A stretch of 5,161 nucleotides of DNA from assembly GCA_002683355.1 (NCBI GenBank), contig NYTF01000008.1, positions 1-5,161 of the forward strand, given 5' to 3'. The notes under the pieces were generated by a model. The model had not been told where the DNA came from. It did not search any database and saw only the letters and a program-made list of their open reading frames with translations. Shown piece after piece: positions 1 to 5,161 of this stretch (its first letter is position 1; every line of letters starts with the position of its first letter). The translations under genes were made by a program, and so were the position numbers. The stretch comes from Paracoccaceae bacterium (GTDB lineage: Bacteria; Pseudomonadota; Alphaproteobacteria; Rhodobacterales; Rhodobacteraceae).

Positions 1-294
1 GAGTTTGGGTTTGGGTTTGCACGTTTTTCGAAAGATGAGGGCGAAATTATAATGATCATGATTGATCCGAGCTTTCGACACAAAGGTCGAGGTACATTAC
101 TTCTTAAAAAATTATTAGATGATTTAAAAAGCATAGGGTGTAAAAAGATATTTTTAGAAGTTGGAAGTAATAATGAGGGCGCTATTGCACTTTATAAAAA
201 AAATAACTTTGAAAAAATTGGGGAAAGAAAGGAATATTATTCGCTAAAAACCGGTGGCAAGTTGAATGCATTGGTATTCCAAAAGGTTCTGTAA
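1..294 (+). CDS. rimI: RimI-like GNAT N-acetyltransferase, 3' part only
   Basis: This is the C-terminal 97 residues of a GNAT-fold acetyltransferase. The frame is open from the first base of the window, so the start lies upstream; the ATG codons at 52 and 58 are internal. The acetyl-CoA pyrophosphate-binding motif R-x-x-G-x-G is seen as RHKGRG (residues 26-31 of the visible part). It is followed by the RimI-style stretch FLEVGSNNEGAIALY, a later NNF (GF-like) and ERKEYY. In characterised RimI a catalytic Glu and Tyr lie 12 residues apart; here E53 of LEV and Y65 of LY have the same spacing. RimI acetylates the N-terminal alanine of ribosomal protein S18 in the cytoplasm. A full protein is about 140-150 residues, so roughly a third is missing upstream. 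Another small GNAT of the same subfamily remains possible. It is separated by about 150 bases from the transporter operon and is probably functionally unrelated. Confidence 0.8.
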   Translation, partial: EFGFGFARFSKDEGEIIMIMIDPSFRHKGRGTLLLKKLLDDLKSIGCKKIFLEVGSNNEGAIALYKKNNFEKIGERKEYYSLKTGGKLNALVFQKVL

Positions 295-330
295 TCATTT
301 TTAACGTGCAGTAATTCCAAAAAAATAGCA

Positions 331-428
331 CAAATTTATATTAAAACATAAAAAACTTCACTCGAATCATTGCCAAATTATACATAAACCTATCACATAG
401 CATGATCGGGCCTTGGCCCAAATTTATA
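331..428 (+). repeat. Three spaced CAAATTTATA-like direct repeats
   Basis: CAAATTTATA occurs exactly at 331-340 and 419-428, and a one-base-shorter copy, CAAATTATA, lies at 374-382. Starts are 43 and 45 bases apart, close to four helical turns each. The spacing could suit binding of a regulator on one DNA face, but the motif is all A/T apart from its first base and chance recurrence in an AT-rich gap is plausible. Confidence 0.3.
408..419 (+). repeat. Short GC palindrome GGGCCTTGGCCC in the 5' leader
   Basis: GGGCC and GGCCC flank TT, so the RNA could form a four-pair GGGC/GCCC stem with a CTTG tetraloop. It sits 27 bases before the binding-protein ATG in otherwise AT-rich sequence. It is followed by AAATTTAT rather than a T-run, so it is not a terminator. 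It could be an operator half-site pair or a minor leader hairpin. The longest open frame of the next gene starts at a TTG inside it (413), which is not the real start. Confidence 0.3.
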
Positions 429-434
429 ACACCT

Positions 435-439
435 GGGAG
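435..439 (+). promoter_or_regulatory. Ribosome binding site GGGAG deciding the binding-protein start
   Basis: GGGAG stands 6 bases before the ATG at 446. This supports 446 over the in-frame TTG at 413, which has no suitable site, and over the ATG at 455, which is 15 bases away. Starting at 446 also gives a compact, normal signal peptide. Confidence 0.75.
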
Positions 440-445
440 ATACAA

Positions 446-1435
446 ATGACATTTATGAAAACTATAATTAGCGCTACCGCAACTTTAGTAGCTAGTGCTG
501 CGATGGTTGTCGCTGACCCAGCCTTGATTTACGATTTAGGCGGTAAGTTCGACAAATCATTTAACGAAGCTGCCTATGAAGGTGCTGAAAAGTGGAAAGC
601 AGAAACTGGTGGTAATTACAACGAAATTGAACTTCAGAATGAAGCTCAAAGAGAACAAGCACTTCGACGTTTTGCAGAGAATGGGAATAACCCAATTGTA
701 ATGGCTGGATTTAGCTTCGCTTCTTCACTTTCAGAAGTGGCACCAGATTTTCCTGATACCAAGTTTGTAATAATTGATATGGTAGTGGATGCACCGAATG
801 TAAGATCTACAGTATTTAAAGAGCAAGAAGGCTCTTATTTAGTTGGGATGATGGCAGCAATGGCCTCTGAAAGTGGCACAGTTGGATTTGTTGGAGGAAT
901 GGATATTCCTTTAATTCGTAGATTTGCATGTGGATACGTTTTGGGAGTTAAGTCAATTAATTCAGATGCAACAATTATCCAAAATTATACTGGAACAACA
1001 TACCATGCATGGAATGATCCAATAAAAGGTGGCGAATTAACAAAAGCTCAAATTGCTCAGGGCGCTGATGTTGTGTATCACGCGGCCGGAGGAACAGGTT
1101 TGGGCGTGCTACAAGCAGCAGCAGATGCTGGTAAATTAGGTATCGGCGTAGATAAAAATCAAAACCACTTACAATCAGGCTCAGTACTAACATCTATGGT
1201 AAAAAGAGTTGACGTCGCAGTTTATAATGCGTTCTCTCAAGGGGCTGGCTTAACCACTGGTTTCGATGTGATGGGTTTATCTAACGGTGGTGTTGGATAC
1301 TCGATGGACTCTCATAACGCTAGTTTAGTATCTGCAGATATGGAAGCCGCTGTTGAGGCAGCCAAAGCGAAAATTATTGCTGGCGAGATAGAAATACATG
1401 ACGCGATGTCAGATAATTCCTGCCCGGCAAGTTAA
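446..1435 (+). CDS. BMP family (Med/PnrA-like) periplasmic substrate-binding protein of an ABC importer
   Basis: This 329-residue protein binds the transported solute in the periplasm and delivers it to the permeases encoded downstream. Residues 1-23 form a Sec signal peptide with Lys5, a hydrophobic core and a predicted cut after VVA-23. There is no lipobox cysteine, so it should be soluble, unlike the lipoproteins TmpC/PnrA of spirochaetes and of Gram-positive bacteria. Family landmarks follow in order: IYDLGGKFDKSFNEAAYEG (28-46), MAGFSFA (86-92), FVIIDM (107-112), GFVGGMDIPLIRRF (147-160), YHAAGGTGLGV (211-221), GIGVDKNQ (233-240) and TSMVKRVD (249-256). In PnrA-type proteins, Phe, Asp, Gly and Lys residues in these blocks hold a nucleoside. 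Length fits the family. Two cysteines, C162 and C326, could form a disulfide after export. Known relatives bind purine nucleosides; that ligand is an inference here. It is first in the operon and lies 12 bases before the ATPase frame. Confidence 0.93.
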   Translation: MTFMKTIISATATLVASAAMVVADPALIYDLGGKFDKSFNEAAYEGAEKWKAETGGNYNEIELQNEAQREQALRRFAENGNNPIVMAGFSFASSLSEVAPDFPDTKFVIIDMVVDAPNVRSTVFKEQEGSYLVGMMAAMASESGTVGFVGGMDIPLIRRFACGYVLGVKSINSDATIIQNYTGTTYHAWNDPIKGGELTKAQIAQGADVVYHAAGGTGLGVLQAAADAGKLGIGVDKNQNHLQSGSVLTSMVKRVDVAVYNAFSQGAGLTTGFDVMGLSNGGVGYSMDSHNASLVSADMEAAVEAAKAKIIAGEIEIHDAMSDNSCPAS

Positions 1436-1463
1436 AGGCAGATAAACGTGCAAAAAAATGAAG

Positions 1464-1489
1464 AGGAGCGGCAAACAACTGCCGCTCCT
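1464..1489 (+). repeat. Perfect 10-bp inverted repeat (RNA hairpin) after the binding-protein gene
   Basis: AGGAGCGGCA (1464-1473) and TGCCGCTCCT (1480-1489) are exact reverse complements around the loop AACAAC. Seven of ten pairs are G-C, which stands out in this AT-rich DNA. It begins 28 bases after the binding-protein stop and 16 bases after the GTG of the ATPase, so it encodes ATPase residues 6-14 in the variable N-terminal tail. No T-run follows, so it is not a classic intrinsic terminator on the + strand. Hairpins just after binding-protein genes are known in other ABC operons to protect the upstream message and lower distal expression; the same role is inferred here. Confidence 0.6.
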
Positions 1490-2527
1490 GCTATTAAATT
1501 AAATAATATTTCTAAAAGTTTTGGTCCAGTTCAAGCTAACAAGAACATTTCACTTAGTGTAAATGTGGGGACCATTCATGGCATCGTAGGGGAAAATGGT
1601 GCGGGAAAATCTACACTAATGTCTATTCTTTATGGCTTTTATAAGTCTGACTCTGGCGAAATATTTGTTGGTGGAGAAAAAACCATAATTCCTGATAGTC
1701 AGGCTGCTATCTCAGCAGGTATTGGGATGGTATTTCAACACTTCAAGTTAGTAGAAAATTTTTCTGTGTTAGAAAATGTAATATTAGGTGCGGAAGACGG
1801 AGCTTTACTTAAACAATCTTTAGCTAAGGCCCGTATTCAACTGCAAGACTTATCCAAGGAATATGAATTAGACGTAGACCCAGATGCAATAATTGAAAAT
1901 ATGTCTGTTGGGCTTCAGCAAAGAGTAGAGATCCTAAAAGCGTTATATCGTGAAGCAAATATCTTAATCCTAGATGAACCTACCGGTGTTCTCACGCCAT
2001 CAGAAGCGGATCACTTATTTAGGATTCTAAAAAATCTTCGTGACCAAGGTAAAACAATTATACTAATAACACACAAATTGCGTGAGATTATGGACGCGAC
2101 AGATACGGTAAGTGTAATGCGCGCAGGTGAAATGACCGCTACTTTAGAGACAAAAAAAACAAGCCCTGAAGAACTAGCAGAATTAATGGTTGGCAGAAAA
2201 GTTTTACTAAATGTGTCAAAAAATGAAAATAAGGCTGGCGATATTGCACTTGAAGTTAAAAATTTAAGCATTACTGACGAAAAAGGTGTTTTACGAGTAA
2301 AAGATATCACTTTTGAAGTTCGGGAAGGCGAAATTCTTGGGATAGCGGGGGTAGCAGGAAACGGCCAATCTGAATTATTAGAAGCTCTTGGCGGGTTCAG
2401 AAAAGCTGAAGGATCTGTTTCAATATATGGGCACACCCTCAATCTAAAAAATCCATCTGGACAAGAAATACGAGATCTATCTATTGCACATGTACCTGAA
2501 GATAGACAAAGACTGGGTCTAATAATG

Positions 2528-2538
2528 GAATTACTGCA
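2528..2538 (+). other. Frameshift site in the ATPase gene (one base missing)
   Basis: After GAA (Glu361) only five bases, TTACT, stand before GCA TGG GAA (Ala-Trp-Glu). Family members have two residues between the acidic residue and AWEN, typically Phe plus one more. One extra T, giving TTT ACT (Phe-Thr), would restore a continuous frame. The loss is thus most simply one T from a short T run. No X-XXY-YYZ slippery heptamer is present, so programmed -1 frameshifting is not supported. Confidence 0.8.
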
Positions 2539-2598
2539 TGGGAAAACATAGGTTTTGGTTATCAGCATGAAAATGAGTATTCAAACAACTGGGGACTA

Positions 2599-2994
2599 AT
2601 GAACAACAAGAAACTCCGATCAGATGCTGCAAAAAAAATGAAAAAATTTGATGTGCGTCCTTCTGATAACAAACTGAAAGCCCGAAGTTTCTCAGGAGGA
2701 AATCAACAAAAATTAGTCCTCGCTCGGGAAATTGAACGTAATCCAGATATTCTACTAATTGGGCAACCTACCAGGGGCGTAGATATTGGTGCGATTGAAT
2801 TTATTCATAATGAGATTATTAAATTAAGAGACGAAGGTAAGGCTATTGTTTTAGTATCAGTTGAACTAGACGAAATTCTGTCTCTAACTGATAGGGTTTC
2901 TGTGATGTTTGATGGCAACTTAATTGGTAACAAATTAACTTCAGAAACAAACGCTATGGAATTGGGCCTCCTGATGGGTGGAGAGGCTAATTAG
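2599..2994 (+). CDS. C-terminal fragment of the ABC ATPase, downstream of the frameshift
   Basis: This frame continues the interrupted ATPase; homology to the family actually begins upstream at about 2536 (AWENIGFGYQHENEY). The ATG at 2599 (MNNKKLRSD) has a GGGGA at 2591-2595 shortly upstream, so internal initiation is conceivable, giving a 131-residue piece. That piece would carry the FSGGNQQK signature, the LIGQPTRGVD Walker B equivalent and the conserved end LGLLMGG, but no Walker A, so it could not act as an ATPase alone. In an intact gene these residues are simply the last quarter of the protein. Its TAG stop directly touches the ATG of the first permease. Confidence 0.6.
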   Translation: MNNKKLRSDAAKKMKKFDVRPSDNKLKARSFSGGNQQKLVLAREIERNPDILLIGQPTRGVDIGAIEFIHNEIIKLRDEGKAIVLVSVELDEILSLTDRVSVMFDGNLIGNKLTSETNAMELGLLMGGEAN

Positions 2995-4089
2995 ATGACA
3001 AAACTCCCAGCCTGGATTGATATATTATTAATTCCTATGATTAATTTGATCATCGCACTTTTTATATCAGCTTTAGTGGTCCTTTACATTGGAGAAAACC
3101 CAATAGATGCCATGAGCCTAATGATAAAGGGAGCAATTGGAAACTCTTATGGTTGGGGTTACACGCTTTACTATGCAACTAACTTTATCTTTACGGGCCT
3201 CGCTGTTTCAATAGCATTTCATGCTCGGATATTTAATATTGGAGGAGAAGGTCAAGCAATGCTTGGTGGTTTAGGCGTCGCATTAGTATGCTTAATGGTT
3301 CCTTGGCCACATTGGATTATTTCACTTCCAGTTGCAGTGATAGGTGGTGCGCTATTTGGGGCAGCCTGGGCAGCTATACCCGCTTATCTCCAAGCAAAGC
3401 GTGGTAGTCACATCGTTATCACAACGATTATGTTTAACTTTATAGCGTCAGCTTTACTAGTTTATCTTTTAGTGAATGTATTGAAAGTACCAGGGTCAAT
3501 GGCTCCTGAAACTGCAAGATTTCCGGAAGGGGCAAGGCTCCCAACTGGCCACGATATGCTTGGATGGTTAGGAATAAAATTTTCTAAATCACCACCTGTA
3601 AATATTAGTTTGCTCGTTGCCATTTTATCCTGCTTTGCCATTTGGTTCCTAATATGGAAAACAAAGCTAGGGTATGAGATAAGAGCATTTGGGCATTCCG
3701 AAAGTGCCGCTAAATATGCCGGAATATCACCAGTTAAAATCATAATGGTTACTGTATTAATATCTGGTGCCCTAGCTGGACTTATGGGAATTAATTCAGT
3801 CATGGGTGAATCAGAGCGTCTTGTGCTAGATAGCGTGCAAGGAGCAGGATTTATTGGTATTGCTGTCGCGCTGATGGGCAGGTCTCATCCATTTGGAGTT
3901 TTCTTAGCAGCCATTTTATTTGGTATTTTGTACCAAGGTGGCGCAGAACTAGCTATGTGGACTTCAATTCCAAGAGAATTAATTGTCGTCATACAAGCAC
4001 TTGTAATACTATTGACTGGTGCTTTGGACAACATGATTAGGATGCCAATTGAACGCTTATATTTTAAGATGGTAAGGGCGGGCGCCTAA
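2995..4089 (+). CDS. BMP-type ABC importer permease, first subunit (BPD_transp_2 / RbsC-LivM-like)
   Basis: This 364-residue inner-membrane protein is one of two permease subunits forming the transport channel. Hydrophobic segments lie at roughly 10-32, 59-77, 83-103, 108-131, 139-161, 202-220, 245-265, 283-310 and 327-343, i.e. eight or nine spans. Family marks are HARIFNIGGEGQAMLGGLG (76-94), the cytoplasmic block YEIRAFGHSESAAKYAGIS (227-245), which resembles the loop that docks on the ATPase, and GFIGIAVALMGRSHPFG (285-301). It is the longer partner corresponding to NupP of the Bacillus guanosine transporter by position and motif. The ATG follows the ATPase stop with no gap, and GAGG at 2983-2986 gives a good ribosome site 8 bases upstream. 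Its stop overlaps the next start by one base. Substrate is unproven; nucleosides are likely. Confidence 0.93.
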   Translation: MTKLPAWIDILLIPMINLIIALFISALVVLYIGENPIDAMSLMIKGAIGNSYGWGYTLYYATNFIFTGLAVSIAFHARIFNIGGEGQAMLGGLGVALVCLMVPWPHWIISLPVAVIGGALFGAAWAAIPAYLQAKRGSHIVITTIMFNFIASALLVYLLVNVLKVPGSMAPETARFPEGARLPTGHDMLGWLGIKFSKSPPVNISLLVAILSCFAIWFLIWKTKLGYEIRAFGHSESAAKYAGISPVKIIMVTVLISGALAGLMGINSVMGESERLVLDSVQGAGFIGIAVALMGRSHPFGVFLAAILFGILYQGGAELAMWTSIPRELIVVIQALVILLTGALDNMIRMPIERLYFKMVRAGA

Positions 4090-5054
4090 TGGATTTTGAA
4101 ACCATACTACAGGTCTTAGATATGTCTGTAAGATACAGCATACCACTTTTATTAGCTTGTCTGGCCGGACTTTTTTCAGAAAGAGCTGGAATATTTGATA
4201 TTGGTCTAGAAGGGAAAATGCTAGCTTCTGCATTTGCTGCGGGCGCTGCTGCATTTGTATCAGGATCAGCCCTCATTGGCTTGTTAGCGGGCATATTCAC
4301 TTCCATTGTTTTGTCCGCAATTCATGGTGTGGCGTCAATCACTTTTAAGGGCAATCAGCTGATTTCTGGAGTAGCTATTAATTTCTTGGCATCTGGCATG
4401 ACAGCTTTAGTTGGCCAAAACTGGTTTCGTCAGGGAGGCCAAACCCCAGCATTAAGCGGCTCAGCTCGTTTCAATGATATCACATTGCCTTTTGCAGAAC
4501 TTTTGATTGATGTGCCAATTTTTGGCAAAATATATTACGAACTTATCTCAGGGCATAATTTATTAGTTTATATTGCCTTTTTGGTAGTTCCTTTGACTTG
4601 GTGGATATTATTTAGAACACGTTTCGGATTAAGGTTGCGCGCTGTTGGAGAAAACCCAGCTGCTGTTGATACTTCTGGTGTGTCTGTAATTAAACAACGC
4701 TATGCTGCAGTAGCTATCTGTGGTATCCTATGTGGCATTGCTGGCGCATATTTATCTACGGGAATTGGCGCGGGCTTTATCAAAGAGATGTCTGCTGGAA
4801 AAGGTTTCATAGCTCTAGCAGCATTGATTTTTGCAAAATGGAGACCTGTACCTGCCCTTTGGGCATGCTTGTTATTTGGTTTTTTAGCAGCTATCGAAAC
4901 ACGTTTCCAAAGTATAGAATTACCTATTGTTGGCACTATTCCACCACAATTAATGCTAGCATTACCATATATTCTAACTGTAATAATTTTAGCTGGTTTC
5001 ATTGGGAAAGCCATCCCACCTAAAGCTGGTGGTGAGCCATACACTAAAGAATAG
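4089..5054 (+). CDS. BMP-type ABC importer permease, second subunit (BPD_transp_2 family)
   Basis: This 321-residue inner-membrane protein is the shorter permease subunit, paralogous to the one before it and corresponding to NupQ of Bacillus. It carries the strongly conserved block FSERAGIFDIGLEGKMLAS (29-47), the cytoplasmic loop LRLRAVGENPAAVDTSGVS (181-199) and GKGFIALAALIFAKWRPV (237-254). Hydrophobic spans fall around 14-29, 41-80 (two), 91-110, 156-174, 204-224, 237-268 (about two) and 284-305. The C-terminus KAIPPKAGGEPYTKE is a family-typical polar tail. The start codon shares its A with the TAA of the upstream permease (TAATG), a usual translational coupling arrangement; an independent ribosome site is weak. 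Together with the first permease it should form a heterodimeric channel driven by the double-domain ATPase. Confidence 0.93.
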   Translation: MDFETILQVLDMSVRYSIPLLLACLAGLFSERAGIFDIGLEGKMLASAFAAGAAAFVSGSALIGLLAGIFTSIVLSAIHGVASITFKGNQLISGVAINFLASGMTALVGQNWFRQGGQTPALSGSARFNDITLPFAELLIDVPIFGKIYYELISGHNLLVYIAFLVVPLTWWILFRTRFGLRLRAVGENPAAVDTSGVSVIKQRYAAVAICGILCGIAGAYLSTGIGAGFIKEMSAGKGFIALAALIFAKWRPVPALWACLLFGFLAAIETRFQSIELPIVGTIPPQLMLALPYILTVIILAGFIGKAIPPKAGGEPYTKE

Positions 5055-5161
5055 AAAAATTTAAAAGTGCAAACCGTCAATAAATTTGCAACTAAGGTTG
5101 ATCCGATTTGTCGCAGTTTACTATCTTATTAATGGTTAAAAAAAAATATAGTTATATTGCA
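5055..5161 (+). other. 3' flank of the operon, no clear terminator; possible start of a next gene
   Basis: TGCAAA (5068-5073) and TTTGCA (5085-5090) could pair as a six-bp, AT-leaning stem with an 11-base loop, but no T-run follows, so I do not call a terminator. The operon may continue beyond the window. An ATG at 5132 opens a frame to the window end (MVKKKYSYIA), but it lacks a ribosome binding site and is only ten codons long, so it cannot be judged. Confidence 0.3.

Larger units (their letters stand above)
295..445 (+). promoter_or_regulatory. Intergenic region likely holding the transporter operon promoter
   Basis: This 151-base AT-rich gap separates the acetyltransferase from the binding-protein gene and is the natural place for the operon promoter and its control sites. 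Candidate sigma70-type hexamers are weak: TATATT at 337-342 with TTCCAA at 315-320 (16-base spacer), or TATACA at 379-384 with TTCACT at 357-362 (16-base spacer). I cannot choose between them. No hairpin with a T-run ends the acetyltransferase transcript, so some readthrough is possible. The region also holds three CAAATTTATA-like repeats and a GC palindrome, listed separately. The presence of a promoter is inferred from the layout more than from any strong box. Confidence 0.35.
1448..2994 (+). pseudogene. BMP-type ABC importer ATPase (two fused nucleotide-binding domains), interrupted by a 1-base frameshift
   Basis: This is the ATPase energising the importer, a RbsA/MglA-like double-domain protein on the cytoplasmic face. 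Translation starts at GTG 1448, the only reasonable start: the next in-frame ATG falls after Walker A, and a weak AAGG lies 9 bases upstream. Domain 1 has Walker A GENGAGKST (48-56), Q-loop FQHFK with Q97, signature MSVGLQQR (152-159), Walker B ILILDEPT (172-179) and H-loop H209. Domain 2 has a degenerate Walker A GVAGNGQSE (301-309), and after the break a signature FSGGNQQK (2689-2712) and a Walker B replaced by LLIGQPTRGVD, with no H-loop His. Such asymmetry is normal for this family. The frame is lost after EDRQRLGLIME (residue 361) and would stop at 2551. The other frame resumes with AWENIGFGYQ from 2536. Restoring one base gives about 515 residues, the usual family length. Both halves are otherwise well conserved, so the mutation is recent or a sequencing error. 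Confidence 0.88.

Noticed and set aside
4..19. TTTGGG tandem repeat at the window start
   Set aside because: It is only two and a half units and encodes the FGFGF strand of the acetyltransferase, where RimI proteins have a similar GFA-type strand.
413..445. N-terminal extension of the binding protein from TTG 413
   Set aside because: It would add eleven residues ahead of a good signal peptide, has no ribosome site and starts inside a GC palindrome; GGGAG at 435-439 points to ATG 446.
2525..2545. Programmed -1 ribosomal frameshifting as the explanation of the ATPase break
   Set aside because: A -1 slip would restore the frame, but no slippery heptamer or downstream strong structure is visible, and the family is normally encoded in one frame.
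2011..2568. 185-codon open frame on the minus strand inside the ATPase gene
   Set aside because: It lies antisense to a strongly conserved coding region, its translation resembles no family I know, and it is explained by codon bias of the real gene.
4700..5080. 126-codon open frame on the minus strand over the end of the second permease, plus a 97-codon + strand frame in the same place
   Set aside because: Both overlap a conserved permease in other frames and show no recognisable domain or ribosome site.
5068..5090. TGCAAA/TTTGCA inverted repeat as an operon terminator
   Set aside because: The stem is short and AT-leaning, the loop is long, and no T-run follows.
5098..5134. TTGATC and TATCTT as a promoter for a gene starting at ATG 5132
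   Set aside because: The boxes match weakly, the spacer is 18 bases, the -10 would lie only four bases before the ATG, and the frame is cut by the window end after ten codons.
1..5161. Phage, insertion sequence, CRISPR, tRNA, rRNA, toxin-antitoxin or defence system
   Set aside because: No transposase or recombinase frame, regular spacer array, cloverleaf or rRNA-like sequence, or small paired genes were seen; the window is filled by one transport operon.

Overview
The window carries one AT-rich bacterial transport operon on the + strand, preceded by the end of an acetyltransferase gene. The encoded proteins read like an alphaproteobacterium, most likely a low-GC marine member of the Rhodobacterales. 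This rests on protein style (a periplasmic binding protein with an ordinary signal peptide, an ATPase with near-consensus Rhodobacterales wording, and the permease C-terminus ending in KAIPPKAGGEPYTKE), not on a database search.

Layout: 1-294 is the 3' part of a RimI-type GNAT acetyltransferase. Bases 295-445 form an AT-rich intergenic region that probably holds the operon promoter and contains a thrice-repeated CAAATTTATA-like motif and a short GC palindrome. Bases 446-1435 encode a BMP (Med/PnrA-like) substrate-binding protein. Bases 1448-2994 encode the double-domain ABC ATPase, broken by a single missing base near 2531-2535. Bases 2995-4089 and 4089-5054 encode the two membrane permeases. 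Bases 5055-5161 are a 3' flank without a convincing terminator.

Together the four operon genes make a complete BMP-type ABC importer. The binding protein captures a ligand in the periplasm, the two permeases form the channel, and the fused two-domain ATPase drives uptake. Characterised relatives import nucleosides, mainly purine nucleosides such as guanosine, inosine and adenosine. Purine nucleoside uptake is therefore the best guess, but nothing in the window fixes the substrate. The ATPase and permease genes are packed with 0-1 base junctions, indicating co-transcription and translational coupling.

I see no new biological system here. The points worth a second look are the frameshift in the only ATPase gene (a real mutation or a sequence error) and a perfect 10-bp inverted repeat just after the binding-protein gene, at the very start of the ATPase frame. 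That repeat could set the ratio of binding protein to membrane components.
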